Below are positions 16,607-24,124 of a stretch of 31,197 nucleotides of DNA, piece by piece (position 1 is the stretch's first letter; each line of letters starts with the position of its first letter). The notes below the pieces were generated by a model. The model did not search any database. It was given only the letters and a program-made list of their open reading frames with translations, and had not been told where the DNA came from. Made by a program: the position numbers and the translations under genes. This DNA is from Candidatus Dormiibacterota bacterium (lineage in GTDB: Bacteria > Chloroflexota > Dormibacteria > Dormibacterales > Dormibacteraceae): the NCBI GenBank assembly GCA_003151665.1, contig PLYD01000185.1:1070-32266 (forward strand), read 5' to 3'.

Positions 16607-17053
16607 TCATGTAACGCGGCCGACGATACGCTCTCCATATTCGACAGCACGCTCCGCATCCGCGAGCCACGCGGCGACGTCTGCCTCGCGTGGGGTACGC
16701 CCCCGGTACACGGCTTCGTTGCGAGCACCCTTGAGATTGCGCAGGCTGTAGACATCCTTCTCCATTCCCTCTCCGGCCAGCACTTCGTAAGCGTCAAGGA
16801 GTGCGTCGAGATGTCCAGGCGACGATGTGATCGCGAGGTCGACCACATTCAGGGCAGCCTGAAGTGCATTGGACGTTGCAGCCCACCCGTCGGAAGCCGC
16901 CCCAATGGTCTCCCCCGCCTCGACCTTGCGGCGCGCCCAAGTCAAGTCCCTCCTCGCCTGCTCCAACATGAATCGACACCATTGGCGATCTCTCGGCCTC
17001 CTGACCAGCCGGCCATCGGTGACCATGCGATCCAAGTCAGGAGGCAGCTTCAT
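16607..17053 (-). CDS. HEPN-domain protein (probable toxin of a HEPN-MNT pair)
   Basis: A 148-residue all-helical protein. The helix from FMLEQARRDLTWARRKVEAG is typical of HEPN proteins that partner with minimal nucleotidyltransferases. The conserved HEPN ribonuclease motif appears as KGARNEAVYRG (R111, N112, Y116), where Y replaces the usual His of RxxxxH, as seen in part of the family. It may therefore be a weak RNase or a non-nuclease partner. The gene begins four bases before the end of the nucleotidyltransferase gene (ATGA-type overlap), so both are translated from one mRNA. In known HepT/MntA systems the nucleotidyltransferase modifies and silences the HEPN toxin. Confidence 0.75.
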   Translation of the reverse strand: MKLPPDLDRMVTDGRLVRRPRDRQWCRFMLEQARRDLTWARRKVEAGETIGAASDGWAATSNALQAALNVVDLAITSSPGHLDALLDAYEVLAGEGMEKDVYSLRNLKGARNEAVYRGRTPREADVAAWLADAERAVEYGERIVGRVT

Positions 17054-17640
17054 AGCTTGAATTCGCTCAAGTCGCCAAGGACCGCGCGACGCGGTTCTTT
17101 GCGCATCTGCTTCAAGAAGGTAGGAGCCTTGCTATCCGGCATGCGAAGCTCGGCCGGCTCGAGAACCACCACGTGCACTTGGCGGCCCACCTCGCGCTCG
17201 GCCCGGCTTACGGCAGCCGCCAGTAACTTCGGGTCGGGCTTCCCCACAACGAGCAAATCGATGTCGCTATTCGAGCGCTCGTCACCGCGTGCGCGAGACC
17301 CAAACACCAACGCTCCGCGCACCCCGGAAATACCTTCGAGTGCACTTCTGAGCCGAGCCTCAACGCCCAGCGTCTGATCGAACAGCGCGCGCGCCGAGTC
17401 GACCACCGGCGACCGATCAGCAAGCCGAACCCTGCGTGCCCTGCCGACCATCCGCTCCGAGAGCATCCCAGCTGCCACTAGACGCTTCAGCTCACGTCCC
17501 ACCGCTTGATGTGGCCGATTCAGCTGCTTGGCGAGCTCCAACGCGTGAGTTTCGAGACCGGGTTGGGTGAAAAACCGGAGGAGGATCTCACGGCGAACTT
17601 CAGACCGGCCCCAGAGCCAACCCATCGGTGTTGCGCCCAT
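17050..17640 (-). CDS. Nucleotidyltransferase with N-terminal winged helix (MNT antitoxin)
   Basis: A 196-residue fusion. Residues ~10-75 form a winged helix-turn-helix (EILLRFFTQPGLETHALELA, QAVGRELKRLVAAGMLSER, then a basic wing). Residues ~95-170 form a minimal nucleotidyltransferase with GALVFGSRARGD and SNSDIDLLVVG (G114, S115, D126, D128). The third carboxylate is not evident (RQVHVVVLE). The fused DNA-binding domain suggests that the antitoxin represses its own promoter. It is upstream of and overlaps the HEPN gene, the usual order for such operons. Being the first block inside the island, it may stabilise the island or act in phage defence. Confidence 0.82.
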   Translation of the reverse strand: MGATPMGWLWGRSEVRREILLRFFTQPGLETHALELAKQLNRPHQAVGRELKRLVAAGMLSERMVGRARRVRLADRSPVVDSARALFDQTLGVEARLRSALEGISGVRGALVFGSRARGDERSNSDIDLLVVGKPDPKLLAAAVSRAEREVGRQVHVVVLEPAELRMPDSKAPTFLKQMRKEPRRAVLGDLSEFKL

Positions 17641-17649
17641 TTCGGTGCA

Positions 17650-17811
17650 TTATTGCATCATTCGTGGGGCAACAGCTCCCATGACGAAGTTCCCGAGGAT
17701 GGGGACTTCCAAGGCGGCGGCGACGATGCTAGCCAGAATCGCCGCGAGTACGGGCCGACGTGACGCCATAGCTTCAACCACATCTTGGCACGGCCGCAAG
17801 TCGTAGGTCAT
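17650..17811 (-). CDS. Possible small membrane peptide
   Basis: A 53-codon frame with one strong hydrophobic stretch (PVLAAILASIVAAALEVPIL) lies 10 bases upstream of the nucleotidyltransferase gene on the same strand. The ATG at 17811 has only a weak GCGGA upstream. No family is recognised. It may be a leader peptide or a spurious frame; the remaining bases to 17868 show nothing else. Confidence 0.2.
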   Translation of the reverse strand: MTYDLRPCQDVVEAMASRRPVLAAILASIVAAALEVPILGNFVMGAVAPRMMQ

Positions 17812-17868
17812 TCCGCGTGTTCGCCGGTTGAAGGAGGCAGCCGTCATGGAGCGAGGGAATGAGCGGTG

Positions 17869-17957
17869 TCCTGGTCCCAAACCGGAGGCTAAGGCCTACC
17901 GTATTCGGCCCGATCTTAGTGCGACTGCGCTTGCGCTAATCGACTGCAAGTCTCGTA
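17869..17957. repeat. Island repeat, copy B
   Basis: Second copy: TCCTGGTCCCAAACC, then GGAGGCTAAGGCCTACCGTA and a similar tail ending ACTGCAAGTCTCGTAACTC. The preceding GCGGTG still resembles the tRNA 3' half (GCGGTC), but the rest of the tRNA sequence is gone. It separates the toxin-antitoxin block from the sigma-factor block. Confidence 0.8.
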
Positions 17958-17986
17958 ACTCAGATCACCAGTTGCGCGGGGACCGA

Positions 17987-18490
17987 TCACTTGAATTGAG
18001 CGCTCGCCAGGATGTCCAAAGCTTCCGACTTCTCGGCTGCGACCGCCGGACCTTTGAAACAGGCAGTGAACGCGAAGTAGTTGCCGGTTGCCTCCGGGCG
18101 GTCGATGATGACCTGCATTGCGGACTCCGCCGAAAGGTTCGGGCAGACGGTTGTCAGGTCTGCCGGATCTTGCATCTTGGCTGGAAATCCACCGACAGTA
18201 AATGCTGTGCCCGTTTGCGCCGCAAACGTCCACCCGGGAAAGGCGTTTTGCCACCACTCGACGAGAAGAGTCCCGGCCTGCACCTGATCGACTGGTTGGC
18301 CACAACTCCACGACATAAGCGAGTGGGTACAGGGTGTCTTGAGCGCATGGTTGCTTACAGCGGCGACCATATAAGCGAAGCTGCTCGGCTGGTCCCAGTC
18401 GGTTCTTGACCAGCCGTTTGGATACGAGAAGGTGATCGCCCGGGTGGTAACGGTGGTTGGTAGGACGTCGGCAGCGACGGTCGCTGCCAC
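17987..18490 (-). CDS. Hypothetical protein
   Basis: A 167-residue protein with no recognised family. The pattern TRAITFSYPNGWSRTDWDQP, four Cys residues and VEWWQNAFPGWTFA recall small secreted actinobacterial proteins of the PsbP-like or lipoprotein kind that begin after a signal sequence. Here no signal peptide is present: the frame is closed by TAA at 18506, and the start is GTG 18490 with GGAGA five bases upstream. The protein may therefore have lost its signal region, or be cytoplasmic. It is divergent from the sigma factor operon. Confidence 0.5.
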   Translation of the reverse strand: MAATVAADVLPTTVTTRAITFSYPNGWSRTDWDQPSSFAYMVAAVSNHALKTPCTHSLMSWSCGQPVDQVQAGTLLVEWWQNAFPGWTFAAQTGTAFTVGGFPAKMQDPADLTTVCPNLSAESAMQVIIDRPEATGNYFAFTACFKGPAVAAEKSEALDILASAQFK

Positions 18491-18855
18491 CGTTTCTCCA
18501 GATCTTTATGGCCCTGTTCGCATTGTTGTTGCTGGTCCAGTGTGACTCTGCAAGTTCGGGCACGTTCACGATTCCGCCGCCGAATGCGCCACCATTGACC
18601 CCAGACGCTACTCGCTCGTACCTGCTTAACCATCGACCCAACGCGGACCGAGTTCATCATCGTATTGCCTGAAACCCGCCGACTAGTATTCCACCGCCAT
18701 TCCATGCGAGGAAACCAGCGACCAAGCATTGCGACCGGCAGCCGCAGCAACTGAATCCGACGGCTGAGTGACATAACTCGAGCGTTCCTCGAGGAACCCG
18801 AGTCTGGTCCCGGGTGTACTTCCATCTGAGTAGGCTGAAACACTTCTGGCTGCGG

Positions 18856-18872
18856 CACCCGTATATAGGGTG
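18856..18872. promoter_or_regulatory. Inverted repeat before the ECF sigma factor
   Basis: CACCC-GTATATA-GGGTG is a perfect 5-bp dyad centred about 14 bases upstream of the sigma-factor GTG start. It may be an operator or part of a promoter, with TATATA resembling a -10 box. The rest of the ~390-base spacer from 18491 shows no convincing gene; a 71-codon plus-strand frame with a hydrophobic stretch ending VQCDSAS is possible but overlaps the opposite gene. Confidence 0.35.
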
Positions 18873-18877
18873 AACTT

Positions 18878-19414
18878 GTGGAGAGTACTGCGGAGCAGCA
18901 GCTTGTCATCCGGGCTAGAGGTGGCGACACGGTGGCGTTCGAGGCCATTCTCGCTCCGCTCATTGATCCAGCCCACCGTCTCGCCTCGGCGCTGCTGCAG
19001 GATCCCGATCTTGCGAAGGACGCCGTACAGGAGGCTTCTCTACGGGCCTGGCGAAAGCTCAGCCGCTTGCGGCCAGGCACCGCGGTCAGACCCTGGTTCT
19101 TCGGGATCGTTGCCAATCAGTGTCGTGAACAGATGCGTGGGCACTGGTGGCAATTGATCCGGATAGCTCATCCGCACCTCGCGAGCTCCGAACTGCCGGA
19201 GGATACCGCCATGCGAAGGCTAGCGCTACGAGGCGCGCTGATGAAGTTAAGCGACCGCGAGCGCCGGGTACTCATCCTCCGCTTGTATCTCGACTTGCCC
19301 TGGAATGAGGTCGCAGCCGCGGCGGGGGTTACCGAGGCTGGCGCCCGGAGTCGCTACTACAGGGCTCTGGACAGGCTGCGGCCCTTACAAGGGTCTGAGG
19401 AGGTGCTGACGTGA
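18878..19414 (+). CDS. ECF-type RNA polymerase sigma factor
   Basis: A 178-residue extracytoplasmic-function sigma factor. Region 2 (about residues 12-78) includes ARGGDTVAFEAILAPLIDPA and the -10 binding helix DLAKDAVQEASLRAWRKLSR followed by RPWFFGIVANQCREQMR. Region 4 (about 120-170) includes LSDRERRVLILRLYLDLPWN and the HTH EVAAAAGVTEAGARSRYYRA. Regions 1 and 3 are absent, as expected. The start is GTG at 18878. Its last bases overlap the downstream gene by four (GTGA), so the pair is translationally coupled, in the usual sigma/anti-sigma order. Confidence 0.9.
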   Translation: MESTAEQQLVIRARGGDTVAFEAILAPLIDPAHRLASALLQDPDLAKDAVQEASLRAWRKLSRLRPGTAVRPWFFGIVANQCREQMRGHWWQLIRIAHPHLASSELPEDTAMRRLALRGALMKLSDRERRVLILRLYLDLPWNEVAAAAGVTEAGARSRYYRALDRLRPLQGSEEVLT

Positions 19415-20793
19415 GCGAAAGCTGGATCGAAAGAGAGTTACGTGCAGCCCTAAATGAGACGTATCGGCCGGCGCCGGAACTGTTGCAGACCTCGATGGCT
19501 GCGATTCGGGACGAGCAGCCGAAAGGACGCCCAGTGAGGTGGGTGGCCGGAGTCGTCGCGCCCAACAGCCGCTTGCGTTCACGCGTGCTCAGCTCGCTGC
19601 CGGCGAACAAAAACCCCGTTCTGCCGTTTAGCACCCCATCGTTCCAATGGGCGGGCGGTTTGGTTGCAGCTTTCCTCGCCGTGGCGGTGGTCGCAGGCCT
19701 TCTTTACAGCCACGCCGTCTTGAGCCGGCAGAGCCCGACCAACAAATGCACCACCGCTCCCAATACAAGCCCGATCGCTCGCAACGCAGGTCGCCTTGGC
19801 AGCTTCACCGAGTACTCCGTGCCGGCGAACCTCGGCTACGTAGGCGACATTACAGCGGGCCCGGACGGCAGCCTCTGGTTTATCGGTGGTGGTGCGCACA
19901 ACGGCTCGGGCGACTTCATCGTCAAGGTGACCACCTCTGGCACCTTCACTGAGTACGCCGTCCCGACTGCTTTTACGAGTTTGAGCGCGATCGCGGCGGG
20001 CCCTGACGGCAACATCTGGTTTACGGAGCGTTTCGGCGTGCCTGGCCTTATACAGAGAGGCGGCCCGGCATCTGGCACGCGGACCACTGTGGGCAAGGTG
20101 GCCAAGGTGACCACCTCAGGCACCTTCACCGAATACACCATCCCGACCGTCGACACCTCTCCAGGCGGGATCACGGCAGGACCCGACTGTAACCTCTGGT
20201 TTACTGATCAGGGAACGAACAAAGTGGTGAAGGTGACCACGTCAGGCAGTTTCACCGAGTACACCATCCCCACCGCACACAGCGCGCCGGGGGCGATCAC
20301 AACGGGGCCCGACGGCAACCTCTGGTTTATCGAGTTCACCGCGGGGAAGCTCGCCAGGGTGACCACTTCGGGCCGGATTACCGAGTTCGCTCTCCCTACT
20401 GCGGGCAGACCCGTCGGCATCGCGGCGGGGCCGGACGGAAATCTCTGGATTACCGAGAGGGGCCTTTACGGGGGTGGGCAGGGAGGCAAGGTGGCCAAGG
20501 TGACCACGTCGGGCGTTTTCACCGAGTACACCGTCCCGAATCCCAACGGTTTTCTTGGCCTGATCACGGCGGGACCGGACGGCAACCTTTGGTTCTCTGA
20601 CGGGGCGACGATTGACCGGGTGACGACTTCGGGAAGTTTCACCGAGTACGTCATCCCGACGACCACCGATGGCGTTGGGTCTACGGAGGGGATCACGGCG
20701 GGACCGGACGGCAACATTTGGTTCACAGAACACACCGGCCTCGGGCAGCACGACCAAGTGAACAAGCTGGTGGCCCTGCCGGCCAGAACCTAG
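19411..20793 (+). CDS. Membrane-anchored anti-sigma-like protein with extracytoplasmic beta-propeller
   Basis: A 460-residue protein. Residues 1-79 are hydrophilic and start SESWIERELRAALNETYRPA, like cytoplasmic tails of anti-sigma factors, though no zinc motif is visible. Residues ~80-100 are a single transmembrane helix (WAGGLVAAFLAVAVVAGLL). The rest is about seven repeats of ~44 residues with the pattern VTTSGTFTEYTIPT...ITAGPDGNLWFTE, matching virginiamycin B lyase / SMP-30-like beta-propellers. The layout suggests a sensor: a ligand on the outer propeller could control release of the coupled sigma factor. Lyase activity is possible but not implied. The sigma-anti-sigma role is inferred from position and topology. 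Confidence 0.78.
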   Translation: MSESWIERELRAALNETYRPAPELLQTSMAAIRDEQPKGRPVRWVAGVVAPNSRLRSRVLSSLPANKNPVLPFSTPSFQWAGGLVAAFLAVAVVAGLLYSHAVLSRQSPTNKCTTAPNTSPIARNAGRLGSFTEYSVPANLGYVGDITAGPDGSLWFIGGGAHNGSGDFIVKVTTSGTFTEYAVPTAFTSLSAIAAGPDGNIWFTERFGVPGLIQRGGPASGTRTTVGKVAKVTTSGTFTEYTIPTVDTSPGGITAGPDCNLWFTDQGTNKVVKVTTSGSFTEYTIPTAHSAPGAITTGPDGNLWFIEFTAGKLARVTTSGRITEFALPTAGRPVGIAAGPDGNLWITERGLYGGGQGGKVAKVTTSGVFTEYTVPNPNGFLGLITAGPDGNLWFSDGATIDRVTTSGSFTEYVIPTTTDGVGSTEGITAGPDGNIWFTEHTGLGQHDQVNKLVALPART

Positions 20794-20960
20794 ACATCCG
20801 GTAACGCAAACCCCGATTTGTCGAAGGAATTCGCGCTGCCAAAATGGGCATCGTATGGCGGTTGTGACGGCTGGGTTGGCTGGAGTTGACCCGGCTAAAT
20901 TTAGTTGGTCGCAGGAAGAGACCGTCGCCGGGCTTGATACCCGACGAACTCTTGTCAAGG

Positions 20961-21048
20961 TCTTAGTCCCAAACCGGAGGCTAAGGCCTACCGTATTCGG
21001 CTCGATCTTAACGCGAGACCCCGAGTCGGGCGCAAGTCTCTTAACTCG
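20961..21048. repeat. Island repeat, copy C
   Basis: Third copy: TCTTAGTCCCAAACC, then GGAGGCTAAGGCCTACCGTA, ending GGGCGCAAGTCTCTTAACTC, the same tail as copy A. Its tRNA-like left side is degraded (CGAACTC remains nearby). The 20794-20960 spacer before it holds no supported gene. Confidence 0.82.
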
Positions 21049-21092
21049 GCCTCTCAAGAGCGCTCGAATCTCAAGAATCTAGCGAAGCTGCA

Positions 21093-22247
21093 TCAGGAAA
21101 TGCTGCCGTAGATATCACTCACATCGGTATCAACGAGACGGCTCGGGCCCGACGTCGGAACGAGCCAGAGGTCATTGACGAGAAGACCATTTCTTGTGGT
21201 GGGCTTTCGCACTAAGAACGCCGTGCCGCCCGGTTGACTCGCACCAAGAACTGGCCCTCCAGGCTCAGTGCGTATTACCTGACCAGTACGCCAATTCACA
21301 AGCTGAGCGATGTCTGGCATGCTACTGCCACCGATAAAGGCGACGTTGTCATCTCCCGAAAATCCCTGGACGTTTGTCTGACCCATCGTCGCCTCCACGG
21401 TTCCCTGGGGTAGCGCGCGAACCTGCACTCTCGCCGCCGGACCTTGGCCCACGACTGTGTAGACCTCCGCAACGTAACGCCCGTCGGACGAAACGGTGAC
21501 CAATGTGCCGCCGACGGGATTACTCGTCACCCCGTACTCGCGCTGATAGAGGACTGCCCCGTCGGACAGGTTGACCACAACCAGCTTTGTCACAGGATCC
21601 AGTCCGGTTTTCGCTGCCTGCGTCAGGGCCGAAGCGGTTCTCTCCGCCAGAACCGCGAACCCGCTGCGAGCGCTGCATGCCTCGATCGTGGTGTCTGCGT
21701 TGGTACCGAACTGGCCCACCGTTGCCACCGCCCGCGGCGCCGATCCAACCGCCCCCCAGGTGAGAACAGCCGGTCCAACCAGGACCCCGCCGCCCAATGA
21801 GTGGTAGCCAGGAGTCGTCATTTGGCAGAAGTGCCGATTGTCATCGGCCCATACGGGCAGGAGACCGGCGTTCGAATCGAGGTGGCCAACAATTGCACCA
21901 TCTGCACTACGAACCGAGCCATCACTCAGAACAAACCGGCTGCCGTCAGGCGAGACGCTCCCCGTGGCCCAGAGCTGCTTAGGTGCAGGCTTGCCGGGAT
22001 AGTGCGGCATGTCTGACGGCGCTGCCGGCATCGCGAACGCAGGCCCGAGGTGGCCCGACCAGTCCGTACGGTGAAGAGACGTGTCAGAGCCCTTCAGATA
22101 CCAAACGAGACCGGGTGACCCGGTGGCTACTGGGGTCCCTGTCGCTGTGGGTCCGGTTGCTATCGGCGCGGACACGTAGCCGCCGCAAGCAGTAACTGCA
22201 CAGCCGACTAAGAGCGTGCCTAGAACACCGAACCCTCGCCAAGCCAT
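21093..22247 (-). CDS. Predicted lipoprotein with WD40-like repeats
   Basis: A 384-residue secreted lipoprotein. The signal peptide MAWRGFGVLGTLLVGC ends in a lipobox VTAC with Cys21. A Thr/Pro linker (IATGPTATGTPVATGSPG) leads to a beta-rich domain with propeller-like elements: GLVWYLKGSDTSLHR, GSVSPDGSRFVLSDGSVRSA, VTVSSDGRYVAEVYTV, VQGFSGDDNVAFIGG and FLVRKPTTRNGLLVNDLWLV. Specific function is unknown. The frame is open to 22412, but the ATG at 22247 begins the signal peptide. It is the first gene after repeat C and lies downstream of the reverse transcriptase on the same strand. Confidence 0.75.
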   Translation of the reverse strand: MAWRGFGVLGTLLVGCAVTACGGYVSAPIATGPTATGTPVATGSPGLVWYLKGSDTSLHRTDWSGHLGPAFAMPAAPSDMPHYPGKPAPKQLWATGSVSPDGSRFVLSDGSVRSADGAIVGHLDSNAGLLPVWADDNRHFCQMTTPGYHSLGGGVLVGPAVLTWGAVGSAPRAVATVGQFGTNADTTIEACSARSGFAVLAERTASALTQAAKTGLDPVTKLVVVNLSDGAVLYQREYGVTSNPVGGTLVTVSSDGRYVAEVYTVVGQGPAARVQVRALPQGTVEATMGQTNVQGFSGDDNVAFIGGSSMPDIAQLVNWRTGQVIRTEPGGPVLGASQPGGTAFLVRKPTTRNGLLVNDLWLVPTSGPSRLVDTDVSDIYGSIS

Positions 22248-22339
22248 CGTCACAGTTGTTAACTGGTCGAAACGCGCGACGGTTACCCCGATCTCACATT
22301 TTGATCGAGAGCTCACAGAGCATTCTCTCGAACATTGAG

Positions 22340-23824
22340 TTAGGCAGCCAGCGCCCACGCGCACGCCGGCGCCGTTTCGGGATGCTTCCGAGCGATATCG
22401 CGCAGCGCCCACTTTCGCGCGCGACTGCTTCTACCGCGCATCGTAAGAACAATTCCACGTCGAACAGCAGGATCGCGCTCCTCTACGGCAGCTTCGGCTG
22501 CAGCTTCAACGTCGAAACCAGCGGCTGCGGATGCCGCAGACCATGCCCAGCACCGCACTTGCGGTCGACGGGCTGGATCACTAGCTATTCGTTCGAATGC
22601 CCGTCGTTCGTCACTACCCATGCTGGCCTGGCTGAATGCACGGAGAATGTGGAGGTCAGTGCCGGCCATCTCATCGCTGGCGGCCATCGCGAGCTTCTCT
22701 ACGGCACGACCGACCATTTCGGAATCTGCTAGTCCACACCTGGACATGTAGTCGGCTGACACGCGAGGGTCAATGTTGAACCGCTTCCAGTCCTCAGTGA
22801 GCCACCGCAATGCGAATGGGTCGCCGCGGTTCGAAAACACCTTGATGTACCAACGGAAGTCCCTGGCATTGCCCATTTGCTCCACGACGTCATGCATGAA
22901 CTCACGTTTCACTGCTCGCATGACGACCGGGCTTCTATTGCTCAGGCCATTGCTGAGGGAGGCGAATAGCCGCCGCTCGATCGCCTCAAGGGCTGCCGCT
23001 TGGTCATGGTGCACTTCAGTCTTGTCGACTCCGCGTCGGAGGCCACGCTCTGCAAGGCTCTCGTCAAGTGTCGCTAACAGGTCGCCGGCCGTCCGATCTG
23101 CGACGAAGTAGACGATGTCGTCGGTGTACCGGAAGTACCCATCGGTCGATCGCAACATCGCAACATCGACTGGCTTGAGGTATACGGTTCCGGGCACACC
23201 ACAGGCCTCAGGACCAACCGGTATACCGGTGAGGCCATCGTGATGCTGCCAATGCAGCACACGTTCCAGAAAGAAGCTGGTCGGTCCGTAGCGACAACCG
23301 ATCCGCATCAAGTCCCGGGCCAGCTGGCCTACGGGAATCGACGGGTAATACGCCCTAACGTCAGTACGAACCATGAGTTCGCAGCCCCAGCGCTTTGCGC
23401 GCTTAGCCGCATCCTTGCGGAACCGCGGATAGCCCTCCCCGCGGAACCTCCAGTCGGGAACCCCCCGTGCCAACCGCGCCGAATATACGTTGGGCAGTTC
23501 CGACAGGGCTCGCTCACACGCTATTGCCATGTAGCCTGCAGCCGCGCGAATCAATACGAGGTCCTTCACGCTAGGCATGCACAGGCTTCTAAAGCCGCCG
23601 TTCCCCTTGGGATAGGGGAAGAAGTGGACAGGGTCTGGCGGGGTCGCCTGGGACCGGTATCGTTTTGCGACGTCTTCGGCCGCAAGGACGTAATCAGCGA
23701 AGCCAACCACGTCGGGAACCTCGAAGCGTTCGCTCCACTCTGGGAGGGCTTGGATGCTGTACGAGATGTCAGAACGACTAGGAAGCCACTTGAAGAAAAC
23801 CCAAACCTCCCGCCAGAATTTCAA
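22340..23824 (-). CDS. Reverse transcriptase (UG/Abi-like, possible defence RT)
   Basis: A 494-residue RNA-directed DNA polymerase. The palm motifs are VRTDVRAYYPSIPVG (motif A, D155), GLTGIPVGPEACGVPGTVYL (motif B, ~198-216), FRYTDDIVYFV (motif C, D235/D236) and GLRRGVDKTEV (motif D). The fingers include HFFPYPKGNGGFRSLCMPSV (about residues 68-86). The GIPVGP form of motif B and the absence of a maturase or endonuclease domain argue against group II introns and favour the UG/Abi RTs linked to phage defence (DRT). Residues ~300-494 are all-helical with repeat-like character (DPARRPQVRCWAWSAASAAA, DPAVRRGIVLTMRG), similar in style to the helical repeats of AbiK-like proteins. It lies 54 bases downstream of the XRE gene on the same strand. 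Confidence 0.85.
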   Translation of the reverse strand: MKFWREVWVFFKWLPSRSDISYSIQALPEWSERFEVPDVVGFADYVLAAEDVAKRYRSQATPPDPVHFFPYPKGNGGFRSLCMPSVKDLVLIRAAAGYMAIACERALSELPNVYSARLARGVPDWRFRGEGYPRFRKDAAKRAKRWGCELMVRTDVRAYYPSIPVGQLARDLMRIGCRYGPTSFFLERVLHWQHHDGLTGIPVGPEACGVPGTVYLKPVDVAMLRSTDGYFRYTDDIVYFVADRTAGDLLATLDESLAERGLRRGVDKTEVHHDQAAALEAIERRLFASLSNGLSNRSPVVMRAVKREFMHDVVEQMGNARDFRWYIKVFSNRGDPFALRWLTEDWKRFNIDPRVSADYMSRCGLADSEMVGRAVEKLAMAASDEMAGTDLHILRAFSQASMGSDERRAFERIASDPARRPQVRCWAWSAASAAAGFDVEAAAEAAVEERDPAVRRGIVLTMRGRSSRARKWALRDIARKHPETAPACAWALAA

Positions 23825-23878
23825 CTAATTTTACCCCCTCCAAGCGATCACGATCCAGCTACTTAACAGAACCTTCGG

Positions 23879-24124
23879 TCAACCCTGTCCCGGCGGCCCC
23901 TGGCCGAAGGTGATCACCCCTTCCAGTGACAAATCGAGCGCTTGGCAGAGCGCGCGTAGTGTGCCGAACGTGGGCCGCCGGCGACCTGCGAACAGGTCGC
24001 ACAGCGTCCCCTCGTCGATGTGAGCGTGTTGCGCAAGGTCCCGGCGGGTCCAGCCGCGCACGATTCGTGCTCGATCGATCACGGCAGCGTCGACCGACCA
24101 TAGCTGAGCAAGCTGTACCGTCAA
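23879..24124 (-). CDS. XRE-family HTH regulator
   Basis: An 81-residue Cro/CI-type DNA-binding protein. The HTH is VIDRARIVRGWTRRDLAQHA HIDEGTLCDLFAGRRRPTFG followed by TLRALCQALDLSLEGV, a complete domain with a helix after the recognition helix. It starts with TTG at 24124, overlapping the Rep stop codon in a TTGA junction, which fits translational coupling. It probably represses the Rep/RT operon, perhaps through the palindromic GGGACGTTTC sites upstream of Rep, but this is inference. Confidence 0.78.
   Translation of the reverse strand: MTVQLAQLWSVDAAVIDRARIVRGWTRRDLAQHAHIDEGTLCDLFAGRRRPTFGTLRALCQALDLSLEGVITFGQGPPGQG

Noticed and set aside
16346..17377. 343-codon plus-strand frame across the left attachment site
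   Set aside because: It reads through the tRNA fragment and repeat, then antisense to the HEPN and nucleotidyltransferase genes.
16502..21048. Integron attC sites
   Set aside because: The repeats lack attC inverted core sites and derive partly from tRNA-Pro; the recombinase is a phage-type integrase without the IntI extra domain.
22340..23878. Retron
   Set aside because: No msr/msd-like inverted-repeat RNA precedes the RT; only 54 bases separate it from the XRE gene, and the protein is longer than retron RTs.
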